Positions 1-9,005 of a stretch of DNA of 64,000 bases are shown in pieces. How positions within the stretch are numbered: the first letter of the stretch is position 1; each line of letters starts with the position of its first letter. This stretch comes from Roseimaritima multifibrata (GTDB taxonomy: Bacteria; Planctomycetota; Planctomycetia; Pirellulales; Pirellulaceae). The position numbers and the translations under genes were made by a program. Below the pieces are notes generated by a model. That model saw only the letters and a program-made list of their open reading frames with translations. It was not told the origin of the DNA and made no database searches. The stretch lies in the NCBI RefSeq assembly GCF_007741495.1, contig NZ_CP036262.1, positions 3,844,001-3,908,000 on the forward strand. Reading direction: 5' to 3'.

Positions 1-1245
1 GGGACAATATTGCCGTCCGTTGCTCTCGATCGCGGCGACCGTTGGAATGTGAGCCGCCAGTGAAGCCGAATGCAGCAGCGACATGCCGACACAGGTTAAA
101 TCTTGGACGCACAGATAAAGCCCAAGGTGCTGCGCCGCCGCCCCCATCAGCAGGGCTTCCGCGTGTCCTTTGCAGGCTTTCAGGGCCACGCCGCTATATC
201 CTTGTTCTCGAGCCAACATCAAACTGGGCAATCCCAGCAGCGACTCATCGATCACAACCGGCAGTCGCTCGGCAACGCGGTGCATCGTGTTTTCTGGATG
301 CGCCTGCAGATCGCGATGCGTCGGTTGCTCGATGTACTGAACTCGTTCAAGCGATTTTTCATCGGTCCCAGCAACGCGGTCCAGCATCTCCAGCACGTAC
401 GCCTCATCTTGGCAACGCTCGTTGAAATCAAGCGAGAAAGCCCACTCGGCCGCCGCTCCTCGAGTCGACTGATCGGCAACCTTGCTAACTTCCAGAACGC
501 GTCGAACATCCCAGTCCAAATCGTCACCAGAAAGTTTGATCTTCAGATGCGACAAACCATCGCGTTCGATCCAAGCGGCCAAGTCCTCCGGCAAGTGATC
601 GCCAACCGGCTTTTCAACTTCGCTTGGGACCAAAGGATCCAGGGCTCCAACCAGATGATAGAGAGGCATCTTTGCCTGAGGCTCAGCACTGACAAACGAA
701 TCCAACCGCAAGCCTTGGAAATCAGATCCCAAGTAGACGCCAAGGTCATTGGGCAGATGGTCTTTCCCCAGCAATTGATAACTACTGGTCTGACAAGCTT
801 TCCCGTGAGCGTCAAACAGAGCCGCCTCCAGAGGGGAAGCCGCCATCAGGATTGCCAATTCCGGAATCGATTCCGACAATCCGAATTCTTGACGGACTTG
901 TTCGGCCAGACCGGCGCGTCGTTCCCCAAGCTCAACACAGATATCAAGCGGGTGCCCACTCACGACATCGGTCGCAGCGTTCTCAACAATTTTTTTGGCC
1001 AAGCTAAGCACGGCGGCCAGCTTTTGATCGCTCTCGATCGCAGGACTAGGCCAAGCCCAAGCGACGCCCATCGTCATGCTACCGCCACCGACGGCACGCT
1101 TCGAAGCTCTGTTTTCAGCTTTGCAGGTGACCGTTACCAGGTCGACGCCATCGACGACCCGTCCCCCAAACTTCATCGGGGTTCGGTACTCGATCGACTC
1201 GCTTTGAAAATCAAGATCGTAAGCAACAAGATCAGACAGTGGCAT
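1..1245 (-). CDS. Enolase-superfamily enzyme (mandelate racemase/muconate lactonizing type), 3' end outside window
   Basis: Reading the minus strand from the ATG at 1245 gives 415 codons without a stop, so the gene leaves the window on the left. It shows the superfamily layout: an N-terminal capping domain, then barrel motifs. These are a K-x-K catalytic pair (HLKIKLSG, about residue 235), an Asp metal ligand in FSLDFNER, a Glu ligand in YIEQPTH, an Asp-Glu pair in VVIDESLLG and a Lys in VALKACKG. Members abstract a proton alpha to a carboxylate and stabilise the enediolate with Mg2+. The substrate (dipeptide, sugar acid or other) cannot be told from these motifs. The start is placed where similarity begins; no strong ribosome site is obvious. 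Confidence 0.85.
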   Translation of the reverse strand, partial: MPLSDLVAYDLDFQSESIEYRTPMKFGGRVVDGVDLVTVTCKAENRASKRAVGGGSMTMGVAWAWPSPAIESDQKLAAVLSLAKKIVENAATDVVSGHPLDICVELGERRAGLAEQVRQEFGLSESIPELAILMAASPLEAALFDAHGKACQTSSYQLLGKDHLPNDLGVYLGSDFQGLRLDSFVSAEPQAKMPLYHLVGALDPLVPSEVEKPVGDHLPEDLAAWIERDGLSHLKIKLSGDDLDWDVRRVLEVSKVADQSTRGAAAEWAFSLDFNERCQDEAYVLEMLDRVAGTDEKSLERVQYIEQPTHRDLQAHPENTMHRVAERLPVVIDESLLGLPSLMLAREQGYSGVALKACKGHAEALLMGAAAQHLGLYLCVQDLTCVGMSLLHSASLAAHIPTVAAIESNGRQYCP

Positions 1246-1444
1246 TGCGATTCCGCACAGATTGAAAGGGATATTTGCGACAGTTCGACGACACAAAAGT
1301 CGACAGAAATGGATTCGCGAACATCCTAACAACAACCGGTCGTTATCGCAGTAGTGCTGCGACGCGGGCCCAACAAATGCCTCTATCTGCTAATCAGCGG
1401 AAACAGTCGATCGGTATGAAATCGACGTTCCGCGTAAAGAGATC

Positions 1445-2077
1445 TTAGAACAAGTTCTTGCGAACGGCCCAAACAGCAGCTTGAGTACGATCGGTCACGC
1501 CGATCTTACGCAGGATGTGCTGAACGTGCTCTTTGACAGTCTCGTAGCTGATGCCCAAGGTCTTGGCGATTTCTTTGTTCGTCAGACCAAGCGCCATTTG
1601 CCGCAGGACTTCGCTTTCGCGCTGAGTCAGCGGAACTTCGATGTCGCCGGCTAGACGAGGAGTCGCCAAAGCACCGGTGACGCGACGAAGTTCTTCACGA
1701 GTCCAAGCCGATTCGCCTTTGGCAGCCGTCTGGACACATTCAAGCAATCGCTCGCGTGAAGAGTCTTTGACGACATAGCCCGCAGCACCCAGAGCAACGG
1801 CTCGAGCAACATACGTAGGGTTGTCGTAAGCGGAAAACAACAGGATTGGAAGCTCTTGGAAATCAAGCTTTATCCGACCCAAGGTGTTGAGGCCATCGCC
1901 CCCTTCCATACGGATATCCAGCAGGACGACGTCGGGATTGCACGTTTTGACTAACTCAAGGGCTTCAGCAGCCGATGTCGCTTCGCCACAAACTTCAATA
2001 CCGGATTCGCGAAAGATTTGCTTTAAACCAACGCGAACCACTTCATGATCGTCAACAATCAGAACACGAGTGGACAT
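1445..2077 (-). CDS. Two-component response regulator, NarL/FixJ (LuxR-HTH) type
   Basis: The product has 210 residues, normal for the family. The receiver domain (1-120) has the acidic pair in IVDDHE, the phospho-acceptor Asp in VVLLDIRM (about residue 54), a Ser switch residue in LLFSAYD and the Lys in YVVKDSS. The C-terminal LuxR-type helix-turn-helix (about 145-205) has the signature LTQRESEVLRQMALGLTNKE and the recognition-helix region ISYETVKEHV. It should bind DNA when phosphorylated. A GAGGAG ribosome site lies just upstream of the ATG. No histidine kinase lies in the window, so the input signal is unknown. It is transcribed on its own, 200 bp upstream of and in the same direction as the enolase-superfamily gene. 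Confidence 0.93.
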   Translation of the reverse strand: MSTRVLIVDDHEVVRVGLKQIFRESGIEVCGEATSAAEALELVKTCNPDVVLLDIRMEGGDGLNTLGRIKLDFQELPILLFSAYDNPTYVARAVALGAAGYVVKDSSRERLLECVQTAAKGESAWTREELRRVTGALATPRLAGDIEVPLTQRESEVLRQMALGLTNKEIAKTLGISYETVKEHVQHILRKIGVTDRTQAAVWAVRKNLF

Positions 2078-2775
2078 GACAATTCTCCTCTAACAAATTT
2101 CGATTAGATCGCCGCCACCGCTGTGGCAAGCAAAGTAGGCTGTGCGGCACTCGCGACATAACGCCAATGCCTTAGATACTCTTCTTCTATACTTTCGCTT
2201 CTGCCCATCCAGTCACCTCCGTTAGGCACTGGCAATTCATCCTTCAACTTCTCTTCGCAAGCACTCGACTTAAATCACTCCGTTGGAAAAACCGATCTTA
2301 AAAAGCGGTCTTCTAACAGGGTGTTTTCATGATCAAGATGGGGGGAAAGGTGCTGTTTCAAATGAATGTCGTGTCGTTTTAGTCGTTCTCGCACACCTCG
2401 AACAGTGGCAGAGAATGCTATCGCAACGTTTAGAGCGATTCCGATCCCTATTGGTTCCGAAATCGCCATTCATCTTCAACTATCGTCTTTCTACCAAATC
2501 ATCCGCCATCTAGCCTTCAGAAACTACCCAGACAGGACTACTTTACGGAAAGCCGTACCAACTAGCGTAACACGAACCCCCTAATCAAGTAATACTCTAA
2601 ATCTTTGTTTGGATACTTCCATCCTGTACGAATGAACGCCTACATCCATGATACCCGTGTCGACAACACCTACCTAATCACCGCCCGTTAAATCGTTAAA
2701 ATGATTTATTTCTGTTGGAATGATCGTTCCTACTCGCATTATCCGACGCGAAACCCGCCCCGCTAAACTTCGCCG
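2078..2775. other. Intergenic region without a supported gene
   Basis: This gap between divergent genes should hold both promoters. Short open frames occur on both strands, but none has a ribosome site, a recognisable domain or a coding-like composition. Confidence 0.5.
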
Positions 2776-3891
2776 TTGCCTCCTCCAATTCCAGCAGGCC
2801 ATCCGCTGCCCCTCCCGCCATCAAAATCGCAAAGCCGCCCCCCCTACCTAGGGAAGAACCTGTCGATTGGACTGGTCGGATGTGGCGCGATCGCCCATGA
2901 ACATCTGTCCGCATATCGGGCGGCAGATCTGCCTGTGGTCGCCTTGAGCGATCGGCATTACGACCGAGCATCCGCCCTAAGGGACAAGTATTTCCCGTCA
3001 GCAAAAATCTTCACCGACCACCATCAGATGCTACTGGACGGCTCAACAGAAGTAGTCGACATCGCGACGCATCCGGAGGGCCGCTCACAGATCATTCGAG
3101 ACTGCCTGCAAGCCGGGCGTCACGTCCTCAGCCAAAAGCCGTTTGTGCTTGATCTGGACGAAGGAGCCGCGCTCTGCGACCTAGCGGAAGAGCAGGGCGT
3201 TCGCCTGGCCGTCAATCAAAACGGACGTTTCGCTCCCCATTTCCAATATTTGAGGAAAGCGGTCGCCGAGGGGCGACTGGGGATACCAAATGCAGCACAC
3301 CTCTCGGTTCACTGGGACCACACCTGGGTCGCAGGGACACCGTTTGAGCGGATCCATCATTTGATTCTGTATGATTTTGCAATCCACTGGTTCGACATTG
3401 TCCGCTGCTTGCTGCCAGCCGCAAAAGCCGAGCGAATCTACGCGACGGTCAACCGAGTCCCCAACCAGCCGATCGCACCGCCGCTGGCAGCGACCGTCGC
3501 CATCCAGTTCGACACCGCCCAGGCAACGTTGGTCTTTGACGCCTATACCCGACACGGGCCAAGCGACCGCACGCTGATCGTCGGAGACCAAGCAACCGCA
3601 ACCAGCAGCGGCCCCGACCTACAAAATCAGACCGTCACCATCACCGACGCTCAAGGGAGCTTCAGCCCCAAGTTAACCGGGAAATGGTTTCCCGACGGAT
3701 TTGGGGGCGCCATGCAAGAATTCCAAGCAGCGATCCGCGAAGAGCGTCCCTCATCCATCGAAGCCCGAGACAACCTGGAATCGCTATCACTCTGTTTCGC
3801 CGCCATAGCCAGCGCCAACACCGGCCAACCACAACAACCGGGCATCCACCGCAAACTTCCAAGCAACAACCAAGACTCCGCAATCCGGTAG
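2776..3891 (+). CDS. Gfo/Idh/MocA-family NAD(P)-dependent oxidoreductase
   Basis: The product has about 371 residues. A Rossmann dinucleotide-binding fold is seen at residues 30-50 (IGLVGCGAIAHEHL). It is followed by the cofactor-loop motif QKPFVLDLDEG (family consensus EKP; Gln replaces Glu here) and a C-terminal alpha/beta substrate domain with DFAIHWFDIVRCL, which contains the usual catalytic-region His. The family oxidises or reduces sugars and cyclitols. The frame opens after a stop at 2764 and has no early ATG. The TTG at 2776 gives a Pro-rich extension, and a start nearer residue 27 is possible. It stands alone, divergent from the response regulator. Confidence 0.85.
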   Translation: MPPPIPAGHPLPLPPSKSQSRPPYLGKNLSIGLVGCGAIAHEHLSAYRAADLPVVALSDRHYDRASALRDKYFPSAKIFTDHHQMLLDGSTEVVDIATHPEGRSQIIRDCLQAGRHVLSQKPFVLDLDEGAALCDLAEEQGVRLAVNQNGRFAPHFQYLRKAVAEGRLGIPNAAHLSVHWDHTWVAGTPFERIHHLILYDFAIHWFDIVRCLLPAAKAERIYATVNRVPNQPIAPPLAATVAIQFDTAQATLVFDAYTRHGPSDRTLIVGDQATATSSGPDLQNQTVTITDAQGSFSPKLTGKWFPDGFGGAMQEFQAAIREERPSSIEARDNLESLSLCFAAIASANTGQPQQPGIHRKLPSNNQDSAIR

Positions 3892-4320
3892 ACAACGAAG
3901 CATCCAAGCAAAGAAACGACAAAGAGCCGACACGGGCACCAAGACGAACGGTCAACCTATCGAGCACCAAGCAGAGCCCCAAAACCAACCAAGCCACCAT
4001 CCTCCAGCATTCTCCAAAGACCAAAAGGAAAAGAACCATCGCAAAGAAGCAGCGAGCCTAGTCCCGCAACGGAGCATCGCGAGGCGAAGCAACGAGTATC
4101 GGGAAAGCGGTCAAAAAAAGAAACGAGCAGAAACGAGCAAATGGGTCAAAGAAGGGGGCAGGGTAAAGCCGAAAAGCGTAACATCAGAGGGCGATCCCTC
4201 GGCGAGCCGAAGCCCAAAAGAAAAAAAGGCAAGGTGAACCAAAAGAGAGCGTCCCGGGTCTTTGCAAGCGAGACATCGATTGCTAAACTCTGACCCATCA
4301 ACCGAGCAATCGGAAGAAAA
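3892..4320. other. Purine-rich intergenic stretch before the tRNA gene
   Basis: From about 3940 to 4260 the plus strand is strongly enriched in A and G. Open frames here follow from this composition and show no domain. The promoter of the tRNA gene should lie at its right end. Confidence 0.4.
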
Positions 4321-4526
<206 letters not shown>

Positions 4527-4865
4527 AGTTCGGAGGTCGGCTTCGTTCCCAGTCCCGGTGAAGTGAAGGGCGAATTGGGATCAGGATGGCTAACGCCAGA
4601 GCTGAACGGATCAGGGCTAGGTAGTTGCACTCGACAGAATGTGGCTAGGCTCCCTTAGAGTGCGTTCAAAGGGTGTAGGAATTCCACCGGTACGCTTGGC
4701 GGTCGGTTTAAACTCGCCAATTTACCGCTCCTCAATTTCATCCTCTCGCCGAAAGCTTATGGCGTTGGGGCCGGTGGTTTGTCGGTTACAGGTGGTCGAT
4801 TCGTGACAGCGTGTTTTCGAGCGTTGGCGTGGTGTCGATGCGTCGACTCGGTTGCCAAACGAAAA
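4527..4865. other. Island left margin, no gene seen
   Basis: Short frames only, and none with recognisable features. The stretch starts immediately after the attL repeat, where the left and right copies diverge. Confidence 0.4.
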
Positions 4866-4894
4866 CGGCGGGGCTACCTGAAATAGCCCCGCCG
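4866..4894 (-). terminator. Terminator of the first PEP-CTERM gene
   Basis: A perfect 11-bp stem (CGGCGGGGCTA with its complement) around a 7-base loop is followed on the minus strand by TTTTCGTTT. It lies ~110 bp after the stop of the minus-strand gene at 5002-5628. Confidence 0.75.
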
Positions 4895-5001
4895 ACGTTT
4901 AGCCGCTTGTTGAACGTGTGAACCAGCTCAAAGAGCAAGGAGCGGATGCAGTCCGCATTGGTCAGTAAGTTCGATGTTGGTTTAGTTGGGTTACTGTGGG
5001 G

Positions 5002-5628
5002 TTAAAGCAAATCCAATTTAACCTTCCGGCGTCTGCGGAAGACGACAAGGCCCAACGCACCGATGCCGAAGATGGCGAGGGAGGCTGGTTCTGGGACGGC
5101 AGCAGCCGACGAGTACTCGATATTGTCGACGTAACCGTAACCCAGTGCACCGCCATTACCGACGGTGTCACTCAGGCCTACCACAGTGAAAGCGTTTGTG
5201 GAAACAATGCCGAAGAAACCCGATTGTTGCGCTGGGCCAAACGTCTGAGCGAAATTTTCACTGGCAATGATGAGTTCTATTTGATCGTTGGTCGGGTCGG
5301 TATTCCGCCAGTCGAAACCAATCGCATGTATTGGGTCTGCAAAGGTCAGATTGGTCACGGTGTCAAACCTCCATAATTGCAATCGCAATTCCTCACCAAA
5401 GAAGACTGGAACATAGCCCAAATTTTGGTTCACGATGCTGATGCTGAAATCGCCGTTATCGAAACCGATAGCATTACCACTGGTCCCGGTAAAATCCTCG
5501 ACGGCAGTAGCTCCTGCAGCCAACTGAAAGGCAGCTTTGTTGGTGTACGTGATGACCCCTGCCTGCACTTGCCCCGTCGTAGCGACCAACATCGCCAAGC
5601 ACGCAATCGTCAATAAAAATCGTTTCAT
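5002..5628 (-). CDS. PEP-CTERM sorted secreted protein (first of three)
   Basis: The product has 208 residues. A signal peptide (1-24) ends QVQAG, the same ending as in the two other PEP-CTERM proteins near 10.5 and 14 kb. The mature part is a beta-rich domain of about 150 residues with no catalytic motif that I recognise. The C-terminus has the sorting signal VPEPASLAIFGIGALGL followed by the Arg-rich tail RRRRK. Such signals are cut and anchored by an exosortase, usually for export to the surface or matrix. A ribosome site (AGGA) lies 8 bases upstream of the ATG. It lies inside the tRNA-Arg island, with a terminator downstream. Confidence 0.88.
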   Translation of the reverse strand: MKRFLLTIACLAMLVATTGQVQAGVITYTNKAAFQLAAGATAVEDFTGTSGNAIGFDNGDFSISIVNQNLGYVPVFFGEELRLQLWRFDTVTNLTFADPIHAIGFDWRNTDPTNDQIELIIASENFAQTFGPAQQSGFFGIVSTNAFTVVGLSDTVGNGGALGYGYVDNIEYSSAAAVPEPASLAIFGIGALGLVVFRRRRKVKLDLL

Positions 5629-5772
5629 TTTGTTTTCCTGAAAGCATCCTCGTGTCGAGGATTAGTTGAGTCGTAGATGTCAGTAATAACTTGGAAGTCA
5701 CGCAGCACAGTCGCGTGTCTTGGTCATGGCTAACAATGCCACGACTTGTCACCGAAAAGAGTCGTTGAGCAT

Positions 5773-6132
5773 CTACGAAGGTTTCAGGAGAGAGCGATAG
5801 TGAGGGGTTTGCGCCAGACGAGTGACGCTGATTGCCAAACGCCACCGCAATTCAGCGATGGGCAGTGGCGTCGCAACGCCAACCAATGCCGCAAACGAAA
5901 CGACAGAACCGATGGAGGGTGAAGGAAACGCAGCAAGTCCCTCTGTGGGAATGGCGTGGTGAATGTGTTCCCTATGCTCCCTATCGCCATGGGGAACAAC
6001 GACCGGAATGGACATGGCCTCACTTGCCTGCGAAATACTCGGACCTGGCTGCAAACGGATCATTATCCCAGCCTTTGCCAGCGACGGGCAAAGCATCAGC
6101 GTGCAAATCAATAGGAGCATTCGCGCAACCAT
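5773..6132 (-). CDS. Small secreted protein of unknown function
   Basis: The frame is open from 6342. The ATG at 6132 was chosen because it directly gives a signal peptide (MVARMLLLICTLML..SLAKA), leaving a mature part of ~95 residues that is rich in His near its middle (HGDREHREHIHH) and then hydrophobic. No domain is recognised, and earlier starts (6165, 6342) remain possible. It is 145 bp upstream of the PEP-CTERM gene on the same strand, so co-transcription is possible. Antisense frames of similar length exist, which lowers certainty. Confidence 0.45.
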   Translation of the reverse strand: MVARMLLLICTLMLCPSLAKAGIMIRLQPGPSISQASEAMSIPVVVPHGDREHREHIHHAIPTEGLAAFPSPSIGSVVSFAALVGVATPLPIAELRWRLAISVTRLAQTPHYRSLLKPS

Positions 6133-6396
6133 ATGGGTCAGCGTACACAACCCCAAGAGGGGCATCAAGTGTTCGCCCCCCCGTTTGTCGAAGAAATCTG
6201 CAAAATCTTCATGGTCAGGTTTTCTCGCATTTGCAGACATGCCGGAAACACCAAAGGCGGGAGCAGATTCACGTTCTTTGCTTTCCACAATTCCGACGGG
6301 TACCGCCGCAGGCAAACGAGTGCCGCATCGACCATCCCGCACTCGATCGAGTTAGTTCAGCAACACCGTCCTGATAGCCAAAAAATGCCCGCGATG

Positions 6397-6421
6397 CCCA
6401 GCCGGATGCTATCCGGCTGGG
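6397..6421. repeat. Perfect 11-bp inverted repeat
   Basis: CCCAGCCGGAT-GCT-ATCCGGCTGGG. No T run follows directly on either strand. A second hairpin, GAGGACAAC-AACGAA-GTTGTCCTC, lies at about 6469-6492. They may mark old recombination ends beside the IS remnant. Confidence 0.5.
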
Positions 6422-6540
6422 TACGCGAGACTTGGTGCAGTGAATGCTACTTCGAAGATGGCAGCGTGAGGACAACAACGAAGTTGTCCTCCATCCGATT
6501 TACTTCTTTTGGTTTGGAAGTGATGTCGGGCATCGAACGC

Positions 6541-6750
6541 CTACGCTGACTGCAGGTTGCCTTTTAGCTCATCGATCAACGTTGACACCTCACTGATCGT
6601 CAGTGCCGAGAGTGCCGAAACACCAAACCGATCGTGTAGCGTACGTTCCAGCGTCACGCCCTGTCGCTTGGCCCCGGCCGAGGTCGCATTGACCTGCTTT
6701 TCAGTCACAAGACGTTTCGCTGACTTTCTGTTACCCGACACTGTTCGCTG
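6541..6750 (-). pseudogene. C-terminal fragment of a phage-like or recombination protein
   Basis: The last ~65 codons read TEKQVNATSAGAKRQG...RFGVSALSALTISEVSTLIDELKG. This resembles the short C-terminal helical domain of several phage and recombination proteins (consensus T-x-K-Q...RFGV...LT..EAS.LIDELK). The rest of the gene is missing: upstream the frame runs into the broken IS transposase near 6750. The family assignment is from memory of the motif. Confidence 0.4.
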
Positions 6751-7321
6751 CCGGTTTTCCCTCGGAAGGGACGCGTTCGGAAATGATTGTTCCGCCATGC
6801 ACTGCAAACAGTTCTGCCAGCGTATCAATCGCATCTTCGCTCGTGATATTGCGCCCAACTTTGATGCTCAGGCACTGACGTGTGTACTCGTCGACAATGT
6901 TCAGGAAACGAATTGCCCGTCCATTAAGAGTCGACGATTGAACGAAGTCCCACGTCCAAACGTCGTGAATGAAAGACGCCGCTTGAACATCGCAAGCATT
7001 GCCACGAACACCCGCAGCACGCTTTTTACAGCGTTTTGTGACACTTTCAAGCCAGCAGCTCTCCAAAGTCGGTACATCTTCTTCATGTTCGATGTCTCAC
7101 CTTCGCGGCGCAGAGCTTGGCAAATCAGTCGGTAACCGAAACGCAGGCGTTGCCGAACGAATTCAAGAATTGCTTCGTCAGTCGCTGGTCTTCATCCTTG
7201 GGTTTCCCCTCAAATCGCTGACTCGACCGCGGTTGGTCTCGCACCCGGCAGGCACGTCGCTCCGATACTGAGAATTTCTCTTGAAGCTCGATGACTGCAT
7301 CGCGGCGAGATTGAGGGGTTG
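6731..7321 (-). pseudogene. IS3 orfB transposase, frameshifted and truncated
   Basis: Three frames together give an orfB. The first has LTTPQSRRDAVIELQEKFSV. The second has RFGYRLICQALRREG and YRLWRAAGLKV, the region before the catalytic domain. The third has HDVWTWDFVQSSTLNGRAIR and LNIVDEYTRQCLSI, which contain the first catalytic Asp (WDF) and second Asp (DEYTR). The third catalytic residue (Glu) and the C-terminus are absent. At least two frameshifts, near 7160 and 7030, separate the pieces. Confidence 0.8.
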
Positions 7322-7603
7322 TTAGTTTCCCTTGGTGATTTCCTTGAGCATCGAGATGTCCAGCGTTTGGTCGGCAACGATCTTCTTGAGGCGATTGTTT
7401 TCTTCCTCAAGTGTCTTCAGACGCTTGGCTTCTTCGCTCTTCATCCCGCCGTACTGAGCTCGCCAGCGGCTCAGTGTCGCTTCACTGACCTGGAGGGATT
7501 GCAGCACTTCGCCAACGCTCTTTCCAGCCGCCAACATCGTGTCGGCGTCGCGTAGCTTCTTAATGATCTGTTCAGGTGAATGTCGTCGTCGTTTCTTGCT
7601 CAT
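7322..7603 (-). CDS. IS3-family transposase OrfA
   Basis: The product has 93 residues. The N-terminal helix-turn-helix (RHSPEQIIKKLRDAD...SVGEVLQSLQVSEATLSRWR) is followed by a leucine-zipper-like coiled coil (LKTLEEENNRLKKIVADQTLDISMLKEI), the normal OrfA layout for end binding and multimerisation. It is full length for the family. Its partner orfB is broken, so the gene is probably functionless on its own. Confidence 0.88.
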   Translation of the reverse strand: MSKKRRRHSPEQIIKKLRDADTMLAAGKSVGEVLQSLQVSEATLSRWRAQYGGMKSEEAKRLKTLEEENNRLKKIVADQTLDISMLKEITKGN

Positions 7604-7720
7604 GAAAAATCCTTTACCGAAATTGGTTCTAGACTTTCATAGCACCTGGATCAGGTTTTGGGGAGCATTCCAGGAGTGCAGCTTGGAAAAACCCTTGGAA
7701 CTGGAAGTAAGCATCGCAGG

Positions 7721-7972
7721 CTCCTGAGTGAATTGGCTAGTATTGACGGTGCCGTAGTCTTCGACGCCCAATCGGTACTGGCAGTTGGTGCTGTTATCAA
7801 TACTCACCCAGATGCCGGAGACTGTATTGGAGCACGGACCACCGCCGCAAAGTCAGCGTTCAAATGGGGTGGGATACCGATGAAAATAAGTTCCGATGGC
7901 GATGTTACACTTTACTTTTCCAGTGGTAGCGATGAAGACGGCTACTGCGATGCGGAACTCTCATTCACATAG
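7721..7972 (+). pseudogene. C-terminal fragment of a DisA/DAC-like nucleotide cyclase domain
   Basis: About 83 codons are left. Motifs resemble the conserved core of diadenylate-cyclase (DisA_N/DAC) domains: IDGAVVFD, then GARTTAAKSA, then KISSDGDVTLYFSS. The N-terminal half and start are missing because the IS remnant abuts at ~7690. In planctomycetes such DAC-like domains also occur in sensor proteins of unclear activity. The assignment rests on motif order only. Confidence 0.5.
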
Positions 7973-8056
7973 GATGAAACATTGGCCGTCATGAAGACGC
8001 AGACAGCACGGGCTGACGGTTGCACTAAATGCGATGCTTTTTGCCAAGCATTCGGA

Positions 8057-8152
8057 TTAAACGCTTGTATCACCCGATTGCCGCTCCCAAGAATCAGTTC
8101 GTTCGGCGATCAGTTCTTTGTGAGTGATGTCTTCTCGAAAAAGCCAGCCCAT
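8057..8152 (-). pseudogene. Truncated N-terminus of a small conserved protein (MGWLF type)
   Basis: The ATG is preceded by AAGGGAG at good spacing and gives MGWLFREDITHKELIAERT, the start of a widespread family of small proteins (often plasmid- or cassette-borne) with unknown function. The frame stops after 31 residues, after which the sequence no longer matches, so the gene is cut short. It starts right after the attC-like junction at 8193. Confidence 0.45.
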
Positions 8153-8164
8153 CTTTATTCTCCC

Positions 8165-8204
8165 TTGTGAGTTGCGTTGCTTAACTACAAGGAAGCGGGT
8201 GTTA
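8165..8204 (-). repeat. attC-like junction 1
   Basis: On the minus strand: GTAACACCCGCTTCC, then GTTAAGC (fits the integron core GTTRRRY). A CCTTGT/ACAAGG stem encloses this core. The next minus-strand start codon follows at 8152. Confidence 0.5.
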
Positions 8205-8310
8205 CTCGAATTGAGCGGCAAGTGGTTACTGCAACAACTGATTGCTGTGACCCTCGAACCAGTTTGCTAAAATAATTCTCTACCGAATCACATTTCGATC
8301 AGGAACAAGC

Positions 8311-8940
8311 ATGAGCCAGTCACAACAATCACCGATCAATTTGACAAACGCAGTCCACACTGACTTCGGCAAGAACAAGCTTGCCATTAGGTGGAAGAAA
8401 TCCGCTGCCGGAACGATCGACGACGAACACGGTGTTACAGTTGTCTTCAGTGCTGACCAGAGGCAGTACATTGAATTGGACCGGAAACGATTCCACCTTG
8501 TTCAGTTCCATTTCCACCACCCCAGCGAGCATTGGGTTGACGACGTTCAGCAGACGCTGGAACTACACGTTGTGCATCAGAACATTGACGACGGTACTCG
8601 TGCAGTGCTCGGCATATTCATTGAGGCTGGAGGGAAAACGGCTTCAGTGCCGACACTCGTTCCGAAGATGCGTGCTTACTTCGAATCCAAAGACGAAGAT
8701 CCTGAACCAGTGATTGCAACGAATCCGCTGGAATGGCTTCCAGATAATAGGGAACACTACTATCGCTACGAGGGCTCACTTACCACGCCGAATTACGACG
8801 AGAATGTCAGTTGGGTGGTTCTTCGAGATTCATTGAAGATCCCCAAAGAAGAACTATTGAAGCTAATTCCCTACCTGAAGCATCCGGCTCGACTACCGCA
8901 GGCGTTGAACCGAAGATTTGTTCTCGCCAACTTCAAGTAG
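8311..8940 (+). CDS. Alpha-class carbonic anhydrase
   Basis: The product has 209 residues and reversibly hydrates CO2 to bicarbonate with a Zn ion. Class signatures are QSPINL at the N-terminus, the two zinc His in HFHHPSEH (about residues 66-73), the third zinc His in ELHVVHQN, and the late motif YEGSLTTPNYDENVSWVVLRD (split here by class variation). There is no signal peptide, which is unusual because bacterial alpha enzymes are mostly periplasmic. It lies alone between two attC-like junctions (8204 and 8993), the stop being ~55 bp before the second, as for a gene-cassette cargo. It is transcribed opposite to the other cassette genes. Confidence 0.92.
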   Translation: MSQSQQSPINLTNAVHTDFGKNKLAIRWKKSAAGTIDDEHGVTVVFSADQRQYIELDRKRFHLVQFHFHHPSEHWVDDVQQTLELHVVHQNIDDGTRAVLGIFIEAGGKTASVPTLVPKMRAYFESKDEDPEPVIATNPLEWLPDNREHYYRYEGSLTTPNYDENVSWVVLRDSLKIPKEELLKLIPYLKHPARLPQALNRRFVLANFK

Positions 8941-8965
8941 CAACCGTGGGGACTTCTTGTCTCCC

Positions 8966-9005
8966 TTTCAGGTTGGGTTGCCTAACAACCAACAAGCGGG
9001 TGTTA
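8966..9005 (-). repeat. attC-like junction 2
   Basis: Minus strand TTAACACCCGCTTGTTGG followed by GTTAGGC, a perfect GTTRRRY core, inside the imperfect palindrome GTTGGTTG..CAACCCAAC. The TAA is the natural stop of the amber-interrupted gene next to it. Confidence 0.55.

Larger units (their letters stand above)
6731..7690 (-). mobile_element. IS3-family insertion sequence remnant
   Basis: It holds an intact-looking orfA (7322-7603) followed by a frameshifted and truncated orfB. The right end is near 7632-7690, with a TAGCACCTGGATCAGGTTTT-like end. The left end is missing: after the middle of the DDE domain the sequence changes to an unrelated gene fragment. It therefore cannot transpose by itself. 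Its right end cuts into a diadenylate-cyclase-like gene. Confidence 0.75.

Noticed and set aside
103-1329. Long plus-strand open frame of 408 codons
   Set aside because: It is antisense to the enolase-superfamily gene, whose catalytic motifs are all on the minus strand; the plus-strand product has no domain.
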